Positions 17,107 through 25,700 are shown, counted from the stretch's first letter. The stretch: 46,944 nucleotides of DNA from JBDTDV01 sp039922875 (GCA_039922875.1 JBDTDV010000076.1:1-46944), one strand, 5' to 3'. Notes: generated by a model not told the origin, from the sequence alone. Program-made: numbers and translations.

Positions 17107-18690
17107 ATGTCCGACGGCTCATCCTTTTACGTCACCACACCGATCTTCTACGTGAATGACGTCCCGCATATCGGACACGCCTACACCGAGGTGGCCGCCG
17201 ACGTCCTGGCGCGCTGGCACCGCCAGTCTGGGGATCATACCTGGCTGCTGACCGGGACCGACGAGCATGGCCAGAAGATCCTACGCACCGCGACCGCCAA
17301 CGGGATGACCCCGCAGGAATGGGCCGACCGGCTCGTCGAATCCGCCTGGCTGCCCCTGTTGAAGACCATCGACATCGCCAATGACGACTTCATCCGGACC
17401 ACCGACCGGCGGCACGAGGTGGCCGTGCAACTGTTCCTGCAACGGCTCTACGACGCTGGTTACATTTACGCCGGCGAATACGAGGCCCTCTATTGCGTGG
17501 GCTGTGAGGAGTTCAAACCGGTCAGTGAGATCGCCGAGGGCACGGGGGAGTACCTGGGCCAGAAGGTGTGTGCCATCCACTCCAAGCCGCTGGAGCTGCT
17601 CCAGGAGAAGAACTATTTCTTCCGGATGAGCGACTTCGCGAAACGGCTCCTCGACCTGTACGAAAGTCGGCCCGATTTTGTGCAGCCGGAGTCGGCGCGC
17701 AACGAGGTCATCTCGTTCGTGCGCTCGGGGCTTGCCGATCTGTCAATTTCTCGGTCCAGTTTCGACTGGGGTGTAAAGGTTCCCTGGGATCACAGCCATG
17801 TGGTCTATGTCTGGTTCGACGCGCTCCTGAACTACATCACAGCGATCGGCTACGGCGTAGACCAGGAGCGGTTCGATCGGCTCTGGCCGGCGACGCATAT
17901 CGTCGGCAAGGACATCCTCCGCTTCCACGCGGTGATCTGGCCGGCCATGCTGATGGCGGCTGGGCTTGAGGTACCGGAACGGGTCTTCGGCCATGGCTGG
18001 CTGCTGGTCGGCGGCGAGAAGATGTCGAAGTCGAAACTGACCGGAATTGCGCCGACGCAGATCACCGACACGTTCGGTTCCGACGCGTTCCGGTACTACT
18101 TCATGCGCGCGGTCAGCTTCGGGCAGGATGGCTCATTCAGCTGGGAAGACCTGGCGGCCCGCTACCAAGCGGAGCTGGCCAACGGTTTCGGGAACCTCGC
18201 CTCTCGGGTGGTCGCCATGGTGCTGCGCTACTTCGATGGGGTGACTCCGGCGCCGGGAACCTATCGAGCTGCCGACCTGGTCGTCCAAGAGGTCGTCGCC
18301 GATGCCGTCCACAGCGCAGATGCGGCGATGTCTACGCTGAATATCCACGACGCGCTTACCGCCGTCTGGACAATCGTCGACGAGCTCAACGGCTATATCA
18401 CCGTGCAGGAGCCGTGGATGCTGGCAAAGGATTCCGCCGACTCCACGCGCCTGGCGACGGTGCTGTACACCGCTGTGGAGGGTCTGCGGGCGTTGGCGGT
18501 GCTGCTTTCGCCCGTGATCCCGGGCGCGACGACGAAGCTGTGGGCTGCGCTGGGTATCGAGGCCGCCTTGGGAGCATTGCCGGATCAGCCGCTTCGCGAG
18601 GCAGGTCGCTGGGGACAGGTTCCGGTCGGCAGCGTGCTGCACCATCTGGACGCATTGTTCCCGCGGGTCGAGGCTTTCAGTGAGCTCTAA
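17107..18690 (+). CDS. metG: Methionyl-tRNA synthetase
   Basis: The 527-residue class I aminoacyl-tRNA synthetase charges tRNA-Met. It has HIGH at 21-24 (NDVPHIGHAYTEV) and KMSKS at 305-309. A single CVGC pair is seen in the connective peptide, typical of the actinobacterial short form without a C-terminal tRNA-binding extension. The ATG at 17107 is chosen because MSDGSSFYVTTPIFYVND is the usual N-terminus and TAGGAT sits seven bases upstream; a longer reading from 17011 runs into the previous gene. The last 11 bases overlap tatD. Confidence 0.96.
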   Translation: MSDGSSFYVTTPIFYVNDVPHIGHAYTEVAADVLARWHRQSGDHTWLLTGTDEHGQKILRTATANGMTPQEWADRLVESAWLPLLKTIDIANDDFIRTTDRRHEVAVQLFLQRLYDAGYIYAGEYEALYCVGCEEFKPVSEIAEGTGEYLGQKVCAIHSKPLELLQEKNYFFRMSDFAKRLLDLYESRPDFVQPESARNEVISFVRSGLADLSISRSSFDWGVKVPWDHSHVVYVWFDALLNYITAIGYGVDQERFDRLWPATHIVGKDILRFHAVIWPAMLMAAGLEVPERVFGHGWLLVGGEKMSKSKLTGIAPTQITDTFGSDAFRYYFMRAVSFGQDGSFSWEDLAARYQAELANGFGNLASRVVAMVLRYFDGVTPAPGTYRAADLVVQEVVADAVHSADAAMSTLNIHDALTAVWTIVDELNGYITVQEPWMLAKDSADSTRLATVLYTAVEGLRALAVLLSPVIPGATTKLWAALGIEAALGALPDQPLREAGRWGQVPVGSVLHHLDALFPRVEAFSEL

Positions 18691-19603
18691 ACGGGACCGC
18701 AGCTATCCGCCGCTGCCTGAGGCGCTGGTGGTGCCGGTCTACGACAACCACACGCATCTGGAGATCGCGTACCCCTCGGGCCATTCGGCACACTCGGAGG
18801 TCGAAGCGCCGGATTACCGGGAACAGTTGGATCGCGCCTCCAGCGTCGGCATCCGCGGGGTGATCCAGGTCGGAACTGACCTGGAGAGTTCGCGCTGGTC
18901 GGCGCAGGCAGCCGCGATGGAACCCCGAATGCTGGCGTCGGTTTCGATCCACCCCAACGAGGCGCCCGAGTATGACGCGCGCGGTGAACTCGATGACGCG
19001 CTGGCCGAGATCGACTCATTGGCGGCACGCCCGCGGGTTCGCGCCGTCGGCGAGACCGGCCTGGACTTCTTCCGTACCGCGCTGCCCGGACGCGACGCGC
19101 AGTACCGTTCCTTTGAGGCGCATATCGAGATCGCCAAACAGCACGACCTGGCGATGCAGATCCACGACCGCGACGCCCACGCCGAGGTGCTGGCGACGCT
19201 GAAACGCGTCGGCGCGCCCTCGCGCACCGTCTTCCACTGCTTCTCCGGCGACGCGGAAATGGCGCAACTGTGCGCGGAGCACGGTTGGTACATGTCGTTC
19301 GCCGGAAACGTCACCTTCGCCAACGCCGGCGGGCTACGCGAAGCGCTCGCGGTGGTGCCGCGATCGTTGCTCCTGATTGAGACGGATGCACCGTTTCTCA
19401 CTCCGACCCCGTACCGCGGGCGACCGAATGCACCGTATCTGATCCCGCACACACTCCGAGCCATGGCCGATTTTCTCCAGACCGAGACCTCGATGCTGGC
19501 GGCCCAGATCTCCTCCAATACCGAGTTGGTCTACGGCCGCTGGGACAGTGAACCGGTGGAATCGCCAGAAACCGGGCCGATCGCATCCGGTTCGCTGGCG
19601 TGA
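18680..19603 (+). CDS. tatD: TatD-family metal-dependent hydrolase (DNase)
   Basis: The 307-residue TIM-barrel metallo-hydrolase has the ligands in sequence: DNHTHLEI, GETGLDFFRTAL, QIHDRDAHAEVL, FHCFSGDAEMAQ and LLIETDAPFLTPTPYRGR. Characterised members are 3'-5' exonucleases acting in DNA repair or turnover. It starts with GTG inside the end of metG (11-base overlap) and its stop overlaps rsmA by GTGA, so the three are translationally coupled. This metG-tatD-rsmA order is standard in actinobacteria. Confidence 0.94.
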   Translation: MSSKRDRSYPPLPEALVVPVYDNHTHLEIAYPSGHSAHSEVEAPDYREQLDRASSVGIRGVIQVGTDLESSRWSAQAAAMEPRMLASVSIHPNEAPEYDARGELDDALAEIDSLAARPRVRAVGETGLDFFRTALPGRDAQYRSFEAHIEIAKQHDLAMQIHDRDAHAEVLATLKRVGAPSRTVFHCFSGDAEMAQLCAEHGWYMSFAGNVTFANAGGLREALAVVPRSLLLIETDAPFLTPTPYRGRPNAPYLIPHTLRAMADFLQTETSMLAAQISSNTELVYGRWDSEPVESPETGPIASGSLA

Positions 19604-20463
19604 AGCTTCTGGGCCCGGCCGAGGTGCGGGACCTGGCCCATCTCGTCGGGATCACCCCCACGAAGAGGCTTGGCCAGAATTTCGTCATCGACCAGAACAC
19701 CGTGCGCCGCATCGTGCGAACCGGAGCGGTGGAAGCGGGGCAGGAGGTCGTGGAAATCGGCCCAGGACTGGGCTCGCTCACTCTCGGCCTGCTCGAGGCC
19801 GGCGCGCACGTCGTCGCCATCGAGATCGACCGCCGGCTGGCCGAGCAATTGCCGTTGACTGTCGCGGCGGTCGAACCGGAAGCCACTCGACGACTCACCG
19901 TGCTGCACGCCGACGCGATGCGGGTCACCGAGCTGCCTGGGCAACCGACCCGGCTGATGGCCAACCTGCCGTACAACATTTCGGTTCCGGTGCTCTTGCA
20001 TTTCATGGAGCATTTCCCCACCATCCGCTCCGGTCTGGTGATGGTGCAGGCCGAGGTGGGCCAGCGGATCGCGGCCGCGCCGGGAGGTAAGATCTACGGC
20101 TCGCCGAGTGTGAAGGCCGCCTGGTACGGGCAGTGGCGCACCGCTGGAGTCGTCAGTCGGCAGGTGTTCTGGCCGGTGCCCAACGTGGACTCGATCCTGG
20201 TGTCCTTTCAGCGCAACCAGAATCAGCCAGGCGACGACGCGCTACGCAAGGCTACCTTCGCCCTGGTGGACGCTGCCTTCGGGCAGCGCAGGAAGATGCT
20301 GCGGCAATCCCTGTCCGCGGTACTCGCTGCCTCCGAAGGAATCGGCCCGGCCACGGCATCCGACATTCTGGCCGCCGCAGGAGTCGATCCGACCGCACGC
20401 GGGGAACAGCTCGCCATCGCGGATTTCGTCAGAATCGCCGAGCACTGGCAGGCATCGGGTTAG
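19600..20463 (+). CDS. rsmA: 16S rRNA (adenine1518/1519-N6)-dimethyltransferase
   Basis: The 287-residue KsgA/RsmA enzyme dimethylates two adjacent adenines near the 3' end of 16S rRNA during 30S maturation. It has TKRLGQNFVID at the start, the SAM loop VEIGPGLGSLTLGLLEAG and the catalytic NLPYNISVPVLLHF. The C-terminal KATFALVDAAFGQRRKMLRQ is also typical. The GTG start overlaps the tatD stop. Its own TAG stop is part of the presumed -10 for ispE. Confidence 0.96.
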   Translation: MKLLGPAEVRDLAHLVGITPTKRLGQNFVIDQNTVRRIVRTGAVEAGQEVVEIGPGLGSLTLGLLEAGAHVVAIEIDRRLAEQLPLTVAAVEPEATRRLTVLHADAMRVTELPGQPTRLMANLPYNISVPVLLHFMEHFPTIRSGLVMVQAEVGQRIAAAPGGKIYGSPSVKAAWYGQWRTAGVVSRQVFWPVPNVDSILVSFQRNQNQPGDDALRKATFALVDAAFGQRRKMLRQSLSAVLAASEGIGPATASDILAAAGVDPTARGEQLAIADFVRIAEHWQASG

Positions 20464-20466
20464 GTT
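20461..20466 (+). promoter_or_regulatory. Putative -10 element (TAGGTT) for ispE
   Basis: TAGGTT begins with the rsmA stop codon, and ATG at 20473 follows after six bases. The intervening GGAG is too close to the ATG for an ideal Shine-Dalgarno site. ispE could be read both from the operon and from this internal leaderless start. Confidence 0.4.
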
Positions 20467-20472
20467 GGAGTC

Positions 20473-21408
20473 ATGACCTTCGAGGCGGCATCGCGCATGG
20501 TGCATGTCAGGGCGCCCGGAAAGGTCAACGTCTATCTGAAGGTCGGCGCGGTGCTTGAGGACGGCTACCACGAGATCGCTACCGCATATCAGGCAGTGTC
20601 ATTGTACGAGGATGTGCGCGCCTACCCGGCCAGTGACTTCCATGTCTCGTTCACGGGGCGCATCGACGCCTCGAAACTGGCCACGGACGGCTCGAACCTT
20701 GCGATCAAGGCGGCCAGGCTCTTGGCCAGGAAGACCGATTACCGCGGCGGCGTGCGTCTGGAGATCGAGAAACGCGTGCCGATCGCCGGCGGGATGGGCG
20801 GCGGATCTGCGGATGCGGCGGCGACGCTGCTGGCCTGTGACGCGTTGTGGGGCACCGAGTGCAGTCGCGATCAATTGCTGGGTATCGCGGCGAAACTCGG
20901 TGCCGACGTTCCCTTTGCCATGATCGGTGGAACCGCCATCGGCACCGGCCGCGGGGACCAGCTGAGCCCTGCTCTGGCGAAGGGGCAGTTCCAGTGGGTG
21001 CTGGCGTTGTCAGATTCCGGAATCAGCACCCCGGAGGTCTACGGCGAACTCGACCGGCACCGGGAACGGCACGCCCAAGACATCTACCCTGCCGTCGGCC
21101 AGCCCACCGTTGGCACCGATGTGCTGCAGGCTCTGCGCGCCGGCGACCCCCAGATGCTCGCCGAATCCCTGTTCAACGATCTGCAGGCACCGGCACTGCA
21201 CTTGTCACCCGAGGTCGCCAAGGTGATCGAGATCGGCGAGGCCAACGGTGCGCTAGCCGGGATCGTCTCCGGTTCCGGTCCGACGGTCGCATTCCTCGCC
21301 GCGGACATCGACAGCGCGCTGGACCTGCAGATCGCGTTGAGCGCGGCACGGCTCACCGTGGTGCGGGCGATCGGTCCGGTGCACGGCGCCAGGATCGTCG
21401 CGGAGTAA
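20473..21408 (+). CDS. ispE: 4-diphosphocytidyl-2-C-methyl-D-erythritol kinase
   Basis: The 311-residue GHMP kinase of the non-mevalonate isoprenoid pathway phosphorylates CDP-methylerythritol. It has VRAPGKVNVYLKVG at the N-terminus, the ATP loop PIAGGMGGGSADAAATLL and a C-terminal GIVSGSGPTVAFL. In related genomes the ABC-F gene usually follows; here the molybdenum-enzyme gene starts only four bases after the stop. Confidence 0.95.
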   Translation: MTFEAASRMVHVRAPGKVNVYLKVGAVLEDGYHEIATAYQAVSLYEDVRAYPASDFHVSFTGRIDASKLATDGSNLAIKAARLLARKTDYRGGVRLEIEKRVPIAGGMGGGSADAAATLLACDALWGTECSRDQLLGIAAKLGADVPFAMIGGTAIGTGRGDQLSPALAKGQFQWVLALSDSGISTPEVYGELDRHRERHAQDIYPAVGQPTVGTDVLQALRAGDPQMLAESLFNDLQAPALHLSPEVAKVIEIGEANGALAGIVSGSGPTVAFLAADIDSALDLQIALSAARLTVVRAIGPVHGARIVAE

Positions 21409-21412
21409 CCCG

Positions 21413-23002
21413 ATGGCATCCGCGGCGTCTCGCCGGTCGGTGTTGGGCCGGTCGGTGTTGGGCTGGTCGGTGTTGGGCTGGGCGGCGCTGGTCGGAATCG
21501 TAGCTGCCGCGTGCACGCTGGCGGCTGCCGAGTTGACCTCCGTGCTGATCTCGCCGCAAGCCAGCCCGGTTTTCGCCGTCGGCCGGTGGATCATCGACCT
21601 CGCTCCGGCCGGAGCCAAGGAGTTCGCCATCGCCGTGTTCGGCGCTGCCGACAAAGCGGTCCTATTGATCGCTCTCGCACTCCTGGTCACCATCGTGGCC
21701 GCCTTGACCGGTGTGCTGGAGTGGCTGGCGCGGGGCTGGGGGATCGTGGTGTTGGTCGCGGTGTCGACGATCGCGGTGCTCGCGGTGACCACGAGGGCGC
21801 ACGCCGACGGGTTTTCTGCCGTGCCGACGGTGCTTGGAATGCTCTTGGGTGCGTTGGTGCTGTACCGGGGTATTCGTCGACTGCGGGCTTGGCGGGATGC
21901 TTCGGAGCGCGGGACCGCCAGCGCGCCGCCAGTAGCGCGGCGGTCGTTTCTGCGCCTGCTGCTGCTTTCCGGCGCTGCTGCCGTCGTGATCGGCGTCGGT
22001 GCCAGGGTGGCCAACGCCGGTGCGGTCGCGGTCACCGCGCTCCGCGAGCGCATCAGGCTACCGCGGCCCGCCACTGCGGCTGCGGCGGTACCAGCCGCCG
22101 CGACGCTGACCGTGCCGGGGTTGAGCACATTCGTCACCGACAGCGTCGACTTCTACCGGATCGATACTGCCCTGCAGATACCCACCGTCGACCCGGACCA
22201 GTGGAGCCTGACAATCGACGGGATGGTTCAGGAGACCGTATCGGTGTCGTTTGCAGAACTCTTACGGTTGCCGTTGACGGAACGGCTGATCACGCTCAGC
22301 TGCGTCTCCAACGAAGTGGGCGGTGACCTGATCGGCAACGCGCGTTGGCTCGGCTACCCGATCCGATCGCTCCTGGAGCGGGCCAAGCCCAAGCCGGGTG
22401 CGGACATGGTGCTTTCCCACAGTGCCGACGGCTGGACCGCCGGTACACCGCTTGAGGTCCTGCAGGACCGGAACCGCAGCGCCATCCTGGCCGTCGGGAT
22501 GAACGGTGAGCCGCTGCCGTTCGCACACGGATTCCCGGTACGGATGGTCGTGCCCGGCCTGTACGGTTACGTCTCGGCAACGAAGTGGGTGGTGCGTTTG
22601 GAGCTGACCAGCTTCGCGAAGCAGTCCGCGTATTGGACGACTCAAGGCTGGGCGCCGCGCGGCCCGGTGAAGACCGAATCCCGCATCGACACCCCGCGTG
22701 AAGGGCAGCGGCTGGACGTGGGCCGGGTCGCCATCGCCGGAGTTGCCTGGGCGCCGCACACCGGCATCCGCAGTGTAGAGGTACAGGTGGATGCCGGTGC
22801 GTGGCAGCCGGCCCGGTTGGCCGAACCGGTTTCGGCGGACACCTGGCGCCAATGGATGCTGCCCTGGGAGGCGACGAGGGGCCGGCACACCCTCTCTGTG
22901 CGTGCCACCGACCTCAGTGGCTACACGCAGACTGCACGCGAGGCCAGTCCGGTACCCGATGGGGCCACCGGCTGGCACCGCGTGCAGGTCAACGTCGGCT
23001 AG
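21413..23002 (+). CDS. Membrane-anchored sulfite-oxidase-type molybdopterin oxidoreductase
   Basis: The 529-residue protein begins with a membrane domain of about four hydrophobic segments between residues 20 and 155. An internal twin-arginine-like sequence (ARRSFLRLLLLSGAAA, about residues 175-190) precedes a fifth hydrophobic stretch. A sulfite-oxidase-fold molybdopterin domain follows (about 240-420), with Cys297 in LITLSCVSNEVGG as the expected Mo ligand. After VMNGEPLPF-like and RMVVPGLYGY motifs there is an Ig-like C-terminal domain. The catalytic part should face outside the membrane. The substrate is unknown; YedY-type reductases and sulfite oxidases share this fold. The N-terminus is encoded by a triple 15-base repeat. 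The neighbouring genes make its cofactor. Confidence 0.88.
   Translation: MASAASRRSVLGRSVLGWSVLGWAALVGIVAAACTLAAAELTSVLISPQASPVFAVGRWIIDLAPAGAKEFAIAVFGAADKAVLLIALALLVTIVAALTGVLEWLARGWGIVVLVAVSTIAVLAVTTRAHADGFSAVPTVLGMLLGALVLYRGIRRLRAWRDASERGTASAPPVARRSFLRLLLLSGAAAVVIGVGARVANAGAVAVTALRERIRLPRPATAAAAVPAAATLTVPGLSTFVTDSVDFYRIDTALQIPTVDPDQWSLTIDGMVQETVSVSFAELLRLPLTERLITLSCVSNEVGGDLIGNARWLGYPIRSLLERAKPKPGADMVLSHSADGWTAGTPLEVLQDRNRSAILAVGMNGEPLPFAHGFPVRMVVPGLYGYVSATKWVVRLELTSFAKQSAYWTTQGWAPRGPVKTESRIDTPREGQRLDVGRVAIAGVAWAPHTGIRSVEVQVDAGAWQPARLAEPVSADTWRQWMLPWEATRGRHTLSVRATDLSGYTQTAREASPVPDGATGWHRVQVNVG
21435..21479 (+). repeat. Three tandem 15-bp repeats within a coding region
   Basis: Units at 21435-21449, 21450-21464 and 21465-21479 all read GGTCGGTGTTGGGC plus C or T. 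The unit is in frame, so the encoded protein repeats a five-residue RSVLG/WSVLG block at its N-terminus, just ahead of the first membrane helix. Copy-number change would lengthen or shorten the cytoplasmic tail without a frameshift. Confidence 0.9.
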
Positions 23003-23973
23003 AACTCGCCGGGTTCGGGCTGCCCGGCATCCCGGGTGCGGCCGGGAGGGGGCTCTTCCGAAACACCCTCGGTCATGCTGAGCACCTGCCGAGCGTGCAG
23101 GATGTCGCCGATGAACAGGTCGTACACGATCACACCGATGATCCCGCCGATCAGCGGCCCGAGTATCGGCACCCAGAAGTAACCGCTGAATGATCCATCC
23201 AGGGTTCCCGGCATTGCCAGATCCCCCCAGCCGAACAGCCAGGCCAGCAGCCGCGGGCCGAGGTCACGAGCCGGGTTGATGGCGTATCCGGCGTTCGCGC
23301 CGAAGGACATGCCGATCGCGGCGACCGCGAAGCCGATGATCAGCGGGCCGAGGTTGGCCTTGACCGCCAAGTTGCGCATGTCGATCACCGCAACCACCAG
23401 CAGCACCAGGAACATCGTGCCGACGATCTGGTCGATCAGCGGTCCGATCATGTCCCCGTGGTAGTACGGGGCGGGGAAGGTGGCGAAAATGGAGAATGTG
23501 GCCAGGGTATGACCATTGGTCTTGGGACCCTTGCTCGCGGCGTCAAAGGCGTCAATGGCGTTGTGGTACACCAGCAGCACCAGCGCTGCGCCCACGAACG
23601 CTCCGATCAGCTGCGAAAGCATATAGGGCAGCACCTTGACCCAGGCGAACTTGCGCCGGATCGCAAATGCCAAGGTGATGGCGGGGTTCAGATGGGCGCC
23701 ACTGATGCCGCCGGCGACGTACACGCCGAATGCGACGGCGAAGGCCCAGCCCCAGCCGATCAGCAGCCAGTCTCCGACACCCTGAAAGATGACGGTCGGG
23801 CCCGCGGTTCGACCGGACCCCGGCAGCGCTGCCACCGCCATTGCCACCACGCCGTCTCCGAACGCGATGAGGACGAAGGTCCCGAGGAATTCTGCGAGGC
23901 ATTCGCCCCAGAGCCCGCCCCGGCGTTTGAGCCCAGAGCCTCTAACTAGTAGCGGAATTGTTTCAGTACTCAT
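22999..23973 (-). CDS. glpF: MIP-family channel (glycerol facilitator / aquaporin)
   Basis: The 324-residue six-helix channel carries both NPA boxes, GAHLNPAITLAFAI and GYAINPARDLGPRLLAW. The Asp after the second box (NPARD) is the mark of the glycerol-conducting branch. N-terminal segment LGTFVLIAFGDGVVA and the AGGISGAHLN loop are typical. The start at 23973 is fixed by a strong AGGAGGT upstream; a longer frame extends to 24342 but would swallow the promoter. Its stop overlaps that of the convergent molybdo-enzyme by four bases (CTAG). No glycerol kinase gene is near. Confidence 0.92.
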   Translation of the reverse strand: MSTETIPLLVRGSGLKRRGGLWGECLAEFLGTFVLIAFGDGVVAMAVAALPGSGRTAGPTVIFQGVGDWLLIGWGWAFAVAFGVYVAGGISGAHLNPAITLAFAIRRKFAWVKVLPYMLSQLIGAFVGAALVLLVYHNAIDAFDAASKGPKTNGHTLATFSIFATFPAPYYHGDMIGPLIDQIVGTMFLVLLVVAVIDMRNLAVKANLGPLIIGFAVAAIGMSFGANAGYAINPARDLGPRLLAWLFGWGDLAMPGTLDGSFSGYFWVPILGPLIGGIIGVIVYDLFIGDILHARQVLSMTEGVSEEPPPGRTRDAGQPEPGEF

Positions 23974-24018
23974 ACCGCACCTCCTGGTTTTTGCCGACGC
24001 GAACACCGGCCTATGGAA

Positions 24019-24047
24019 AAGATAGTCCTGAGAATCACCTGTGACAA
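24019..24047 (-). promoter_or_regulatory. Predicted glpF promoter
   Basis: On the minus strand TTGTCA (24042-24047), 17 bases, then TATCTT (24019-24024). The transcript would start near 24012, giving a leader of about 38 bases with the AGGAGGT ribosome site. Confidence 0.55.
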
Positions 24048-24140
24048 TGACCACGAGAAACTCTGCTCCGTTGGCCTTTCGAAACGGTTCTCGAGCGCTG
24101 AATCCTGCGCGGTGGCATACGCTCGGGGGAGAGGAGTGTA

Positions 24141-24156
24141 CCCGCCGAACGGGCGG
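24141..24156 (+). other. Leader hairpin ahead of moeZ
   Basis: CCCGCC and GGGCGG form a perfect six-pair stem around a GAAC tetraloop, 26 bases before the GTG start. A TACGCT at 24118-24123 could be the -10 upstream. The hairpin's role is unknown. The rest of the 209-base gap 23974-24182 shows only the two promoters. Confidence 0.35.
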
Positions 24157-24182
24157 CCACACAATGGGAGAAAGGGTGACAC

Positions 24183-25364
24183 GTGTCCTTCCCAGCACTG
24201 GTTGAACCGGGCGCCGAACTGACCGCCGAAGCTCAGGAGAGATATGCCCGGCAGCGCCTGCTGCCGGGGGTCGACACCATCGGGCAACGTCGACTGGCGA
24301 ACGCGCGAGTATTGGTGATCGGCGCCGGTGGACTGGGCTCACCGGTGCTGCAATACCTGGCCGCCGCCGGAGTCGGCACCATCGGCATTGTTGATGACGA
24401 TGTCGTGGACCTTTCCAACCTGCAGCGTCAGGTCATCCACACCGTCGCCGATCTTGGCTCGAGCAAAGTGACCAGCGCCAGGGATGCCGTCCTTGCTCTG
24501 AATCCGGCGATCAACGTCATCATGCATGAACTGCACTTGGATTCGCACAACTGTCTCGAGGTCTTCCGCGGCTACGATCTGATCGTGGACGGGGCAGACA
24601 ACTTCGCCACCCGCTATCTGGCCAACGACGCCGCAACGCTCCTGGGCGTGCCGTACATCTGGGGCGCTATCTATCAGTTCGACGGCCAGGTCTCGGTGTT
24701 CTGGGAGGACGCCCCCGGCGGGGAGGGTGTCGGCTATCGGGATGTCTTCCCCGAGCCGCCCGCTGCCGGTACCGTGCTCTCCTGCGCTGAGGCGGGGGTG
24801 TTCGGGGCGATGTGCGGCAGCATCGGATCGATCATGGCCACCGAGGCGATCAAGCTCATCGTGGGCATCGGCAAGCCGCTGCTGGGCCGGTTGCTCACCT
24901 TCGACGTGCTCACCGGCAGTTGGCGCGAGGTCCCGGTGCGGCGCAACCCCGATCGATCGCGGGTGGATCACTTGATCGACTACGACGTGTTCTGCGGGGT
25001 CGCGGATGCTGTAGACCATGTTGCCGAAATCTCTGCGTCCGAGCTTTCGGCGCGGCTGGGCGCGCGGGAGAACGGCGAGGCCGAGTTCGTGTTGATCGAC
25101 GTGCGAGACGCGAGCGAGCATGCGTTCTCGGCCATCCCCGGCGATGTCCTGATCCCGTATCTTGGGATCATCGACGGCAGCGCACGTTCGCAGATACCCA
25201 AGACCCCGGTGGTGCTGTATTGCCAGACCGGAGTCAGGTCGGCCGCAGCCGCGACGGCGCTGACCGCGGCGGGATGGTCGGACGTGGAACACCTGGCCGG
25301 TGGAATCCAGTCCTGGTCGACCAGAGTCAGTCCTGCTGTCGACGGCGCTACAGCTCGAGGGTGA
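24183..25364 (+). CDS. moeZ: ThiF/MoeB-type adenylyltransferase with rhodanese domain
   Basis: The 393-residue protein has an N-terminal E1-like domain (VIGAGGLGSPVLQYLAAAG ATP loop, DLSNLQRQVIH) and a C-terminal rhodanese domain with active-site Cys347 in VVLYCQTGVRS. Such MoeZ proteins adenylate and then sulfurate the C-terminal Gly-Gly of MoaD/CysO-like carriers. The next gene on the opposite strand encodes such a carrier. The two CxxC zinc pairs of E. coli MoeB are replaced here (GVGYRDVFPEPP and RRNPDRSRVDH), while SCAEAGVFGAMC keeps the thiol. GTG start with a GAAAGGG ribosome site. Confidence 0.9.
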   Translation: MSFPALVEPGAELTAEAQERYARQRLLPGVDTIGQRRLANARVLVIGAGGLGSPVLQYLAAAGVGTIGIVDDDVVDLSNLQRQVIHTVADLGSSKVTSARDAVLALNPAINVIMHELHLDSHNCLEVFRGYDLIVDGADNFATRYLANDAATLLGVPYIWGAIYQFDGQVSVFWEDAPGGEGVGYRDVFPEPPAAGTVLSCAEAGVFGAMCGSIGSIMATEAIKLIVGIGKPLLGRLLTFDVLTGSWREVPVRRNPDRSRVDHLIDYDVFCGVADAVDHVAEISASELSARLGARENGEAEFVLIDVRDASEHAFSAIPGDVLIPYLGIIDGSARSQIPKTPVVLYCQTGVRSAAAATALTAAGWSDVEHLAGGIQSWSTRVSPAVDGATARG

Positions 25365-25375
25365 ACCCGCTGGTC

Positions 25376-25412
25376 TAGCCGCCCGCGAACGGCTTAGCCG
25401 CCCGCGAACGGC
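25376..25412. repeat. Tandem duplication of 18 bp at the 3' end of moaD
   Basis: TAGCCGCCCGCGAACGGC occurs at 25376-25393 and again at 25395-25412, one base apart (19-base period). The inner copy encodes the last residues of the MoaD-like protein including its Gly-Gly end; the outer copy lies beyond the stop codon. The duplication ends exactly around the stop. Confidence 0.88.
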
Positions 25413-25699
25413 GGCAGAACGTCGATCTTGTCGTCGGCGTGCAGGACCCGTTCCCGGTCCCCGGTGGCCACGCCGTTCACCAGGAACGAGCAACGGCCAA
25501 GCACCTGGGCGATGTGCGCCTGGTCCACTCGGGGCCGCCGGGATTGGTCGAGCGACGCCATGGCGAGTTCGGCCGGCACCAACCTGCTCAGCACCGACTG
25601 GATCGTCGCGCCTACGGGGACATCGAGGTCCTCTTCTGGTCTGCCAAGGGCAGCCTCCGCGGCGGCGAAGTATCGAAGATGTATCCGCATGGGGCCCAT
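25394..25699 (-). CDS. moaD: MoaD/ThiS-family sulfur carrier
   Basis: The 101-residue beta-grasp protein begins MRIHLRYFAAAEAALG and ends DKIDVLPPFAGG, with the C-terminal Gly-Gly required for adenylation and thiocarboxylate formation. It is somewhat longer than the usual 80-residue MoaD because of a middle insertion (about residues 45-70). In the cofactor pathway it would be the small subunit of molybdopterin synthase with MoaE (36117-36548), charged by MoeZ next door. ThiS-like or CysO-like function cannot be excluded, but the setting favours MoaD. The alternative start three codons in (25690) is possible. Confidence 0.82.
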   Translation of the reverse strand: MGPMRIHLRYFAAAEAALGRPEEDLDVPVGATIQSVLSRLVPAELAMASLDQSRRPRVDQAHIAQVLGRCSFLVNGVATGDRERVLHADDKIDVLPPFAGG

Positions 25700-25700
25700 G

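Noticed and set aside
23974..24342. 123-codon N-terminal extension of the channel protein
   Set aside because: It would cross the predicted glpF promoter and moeZ leader and is not hydrophobic. The start at 23973 has a strong ribosome site.
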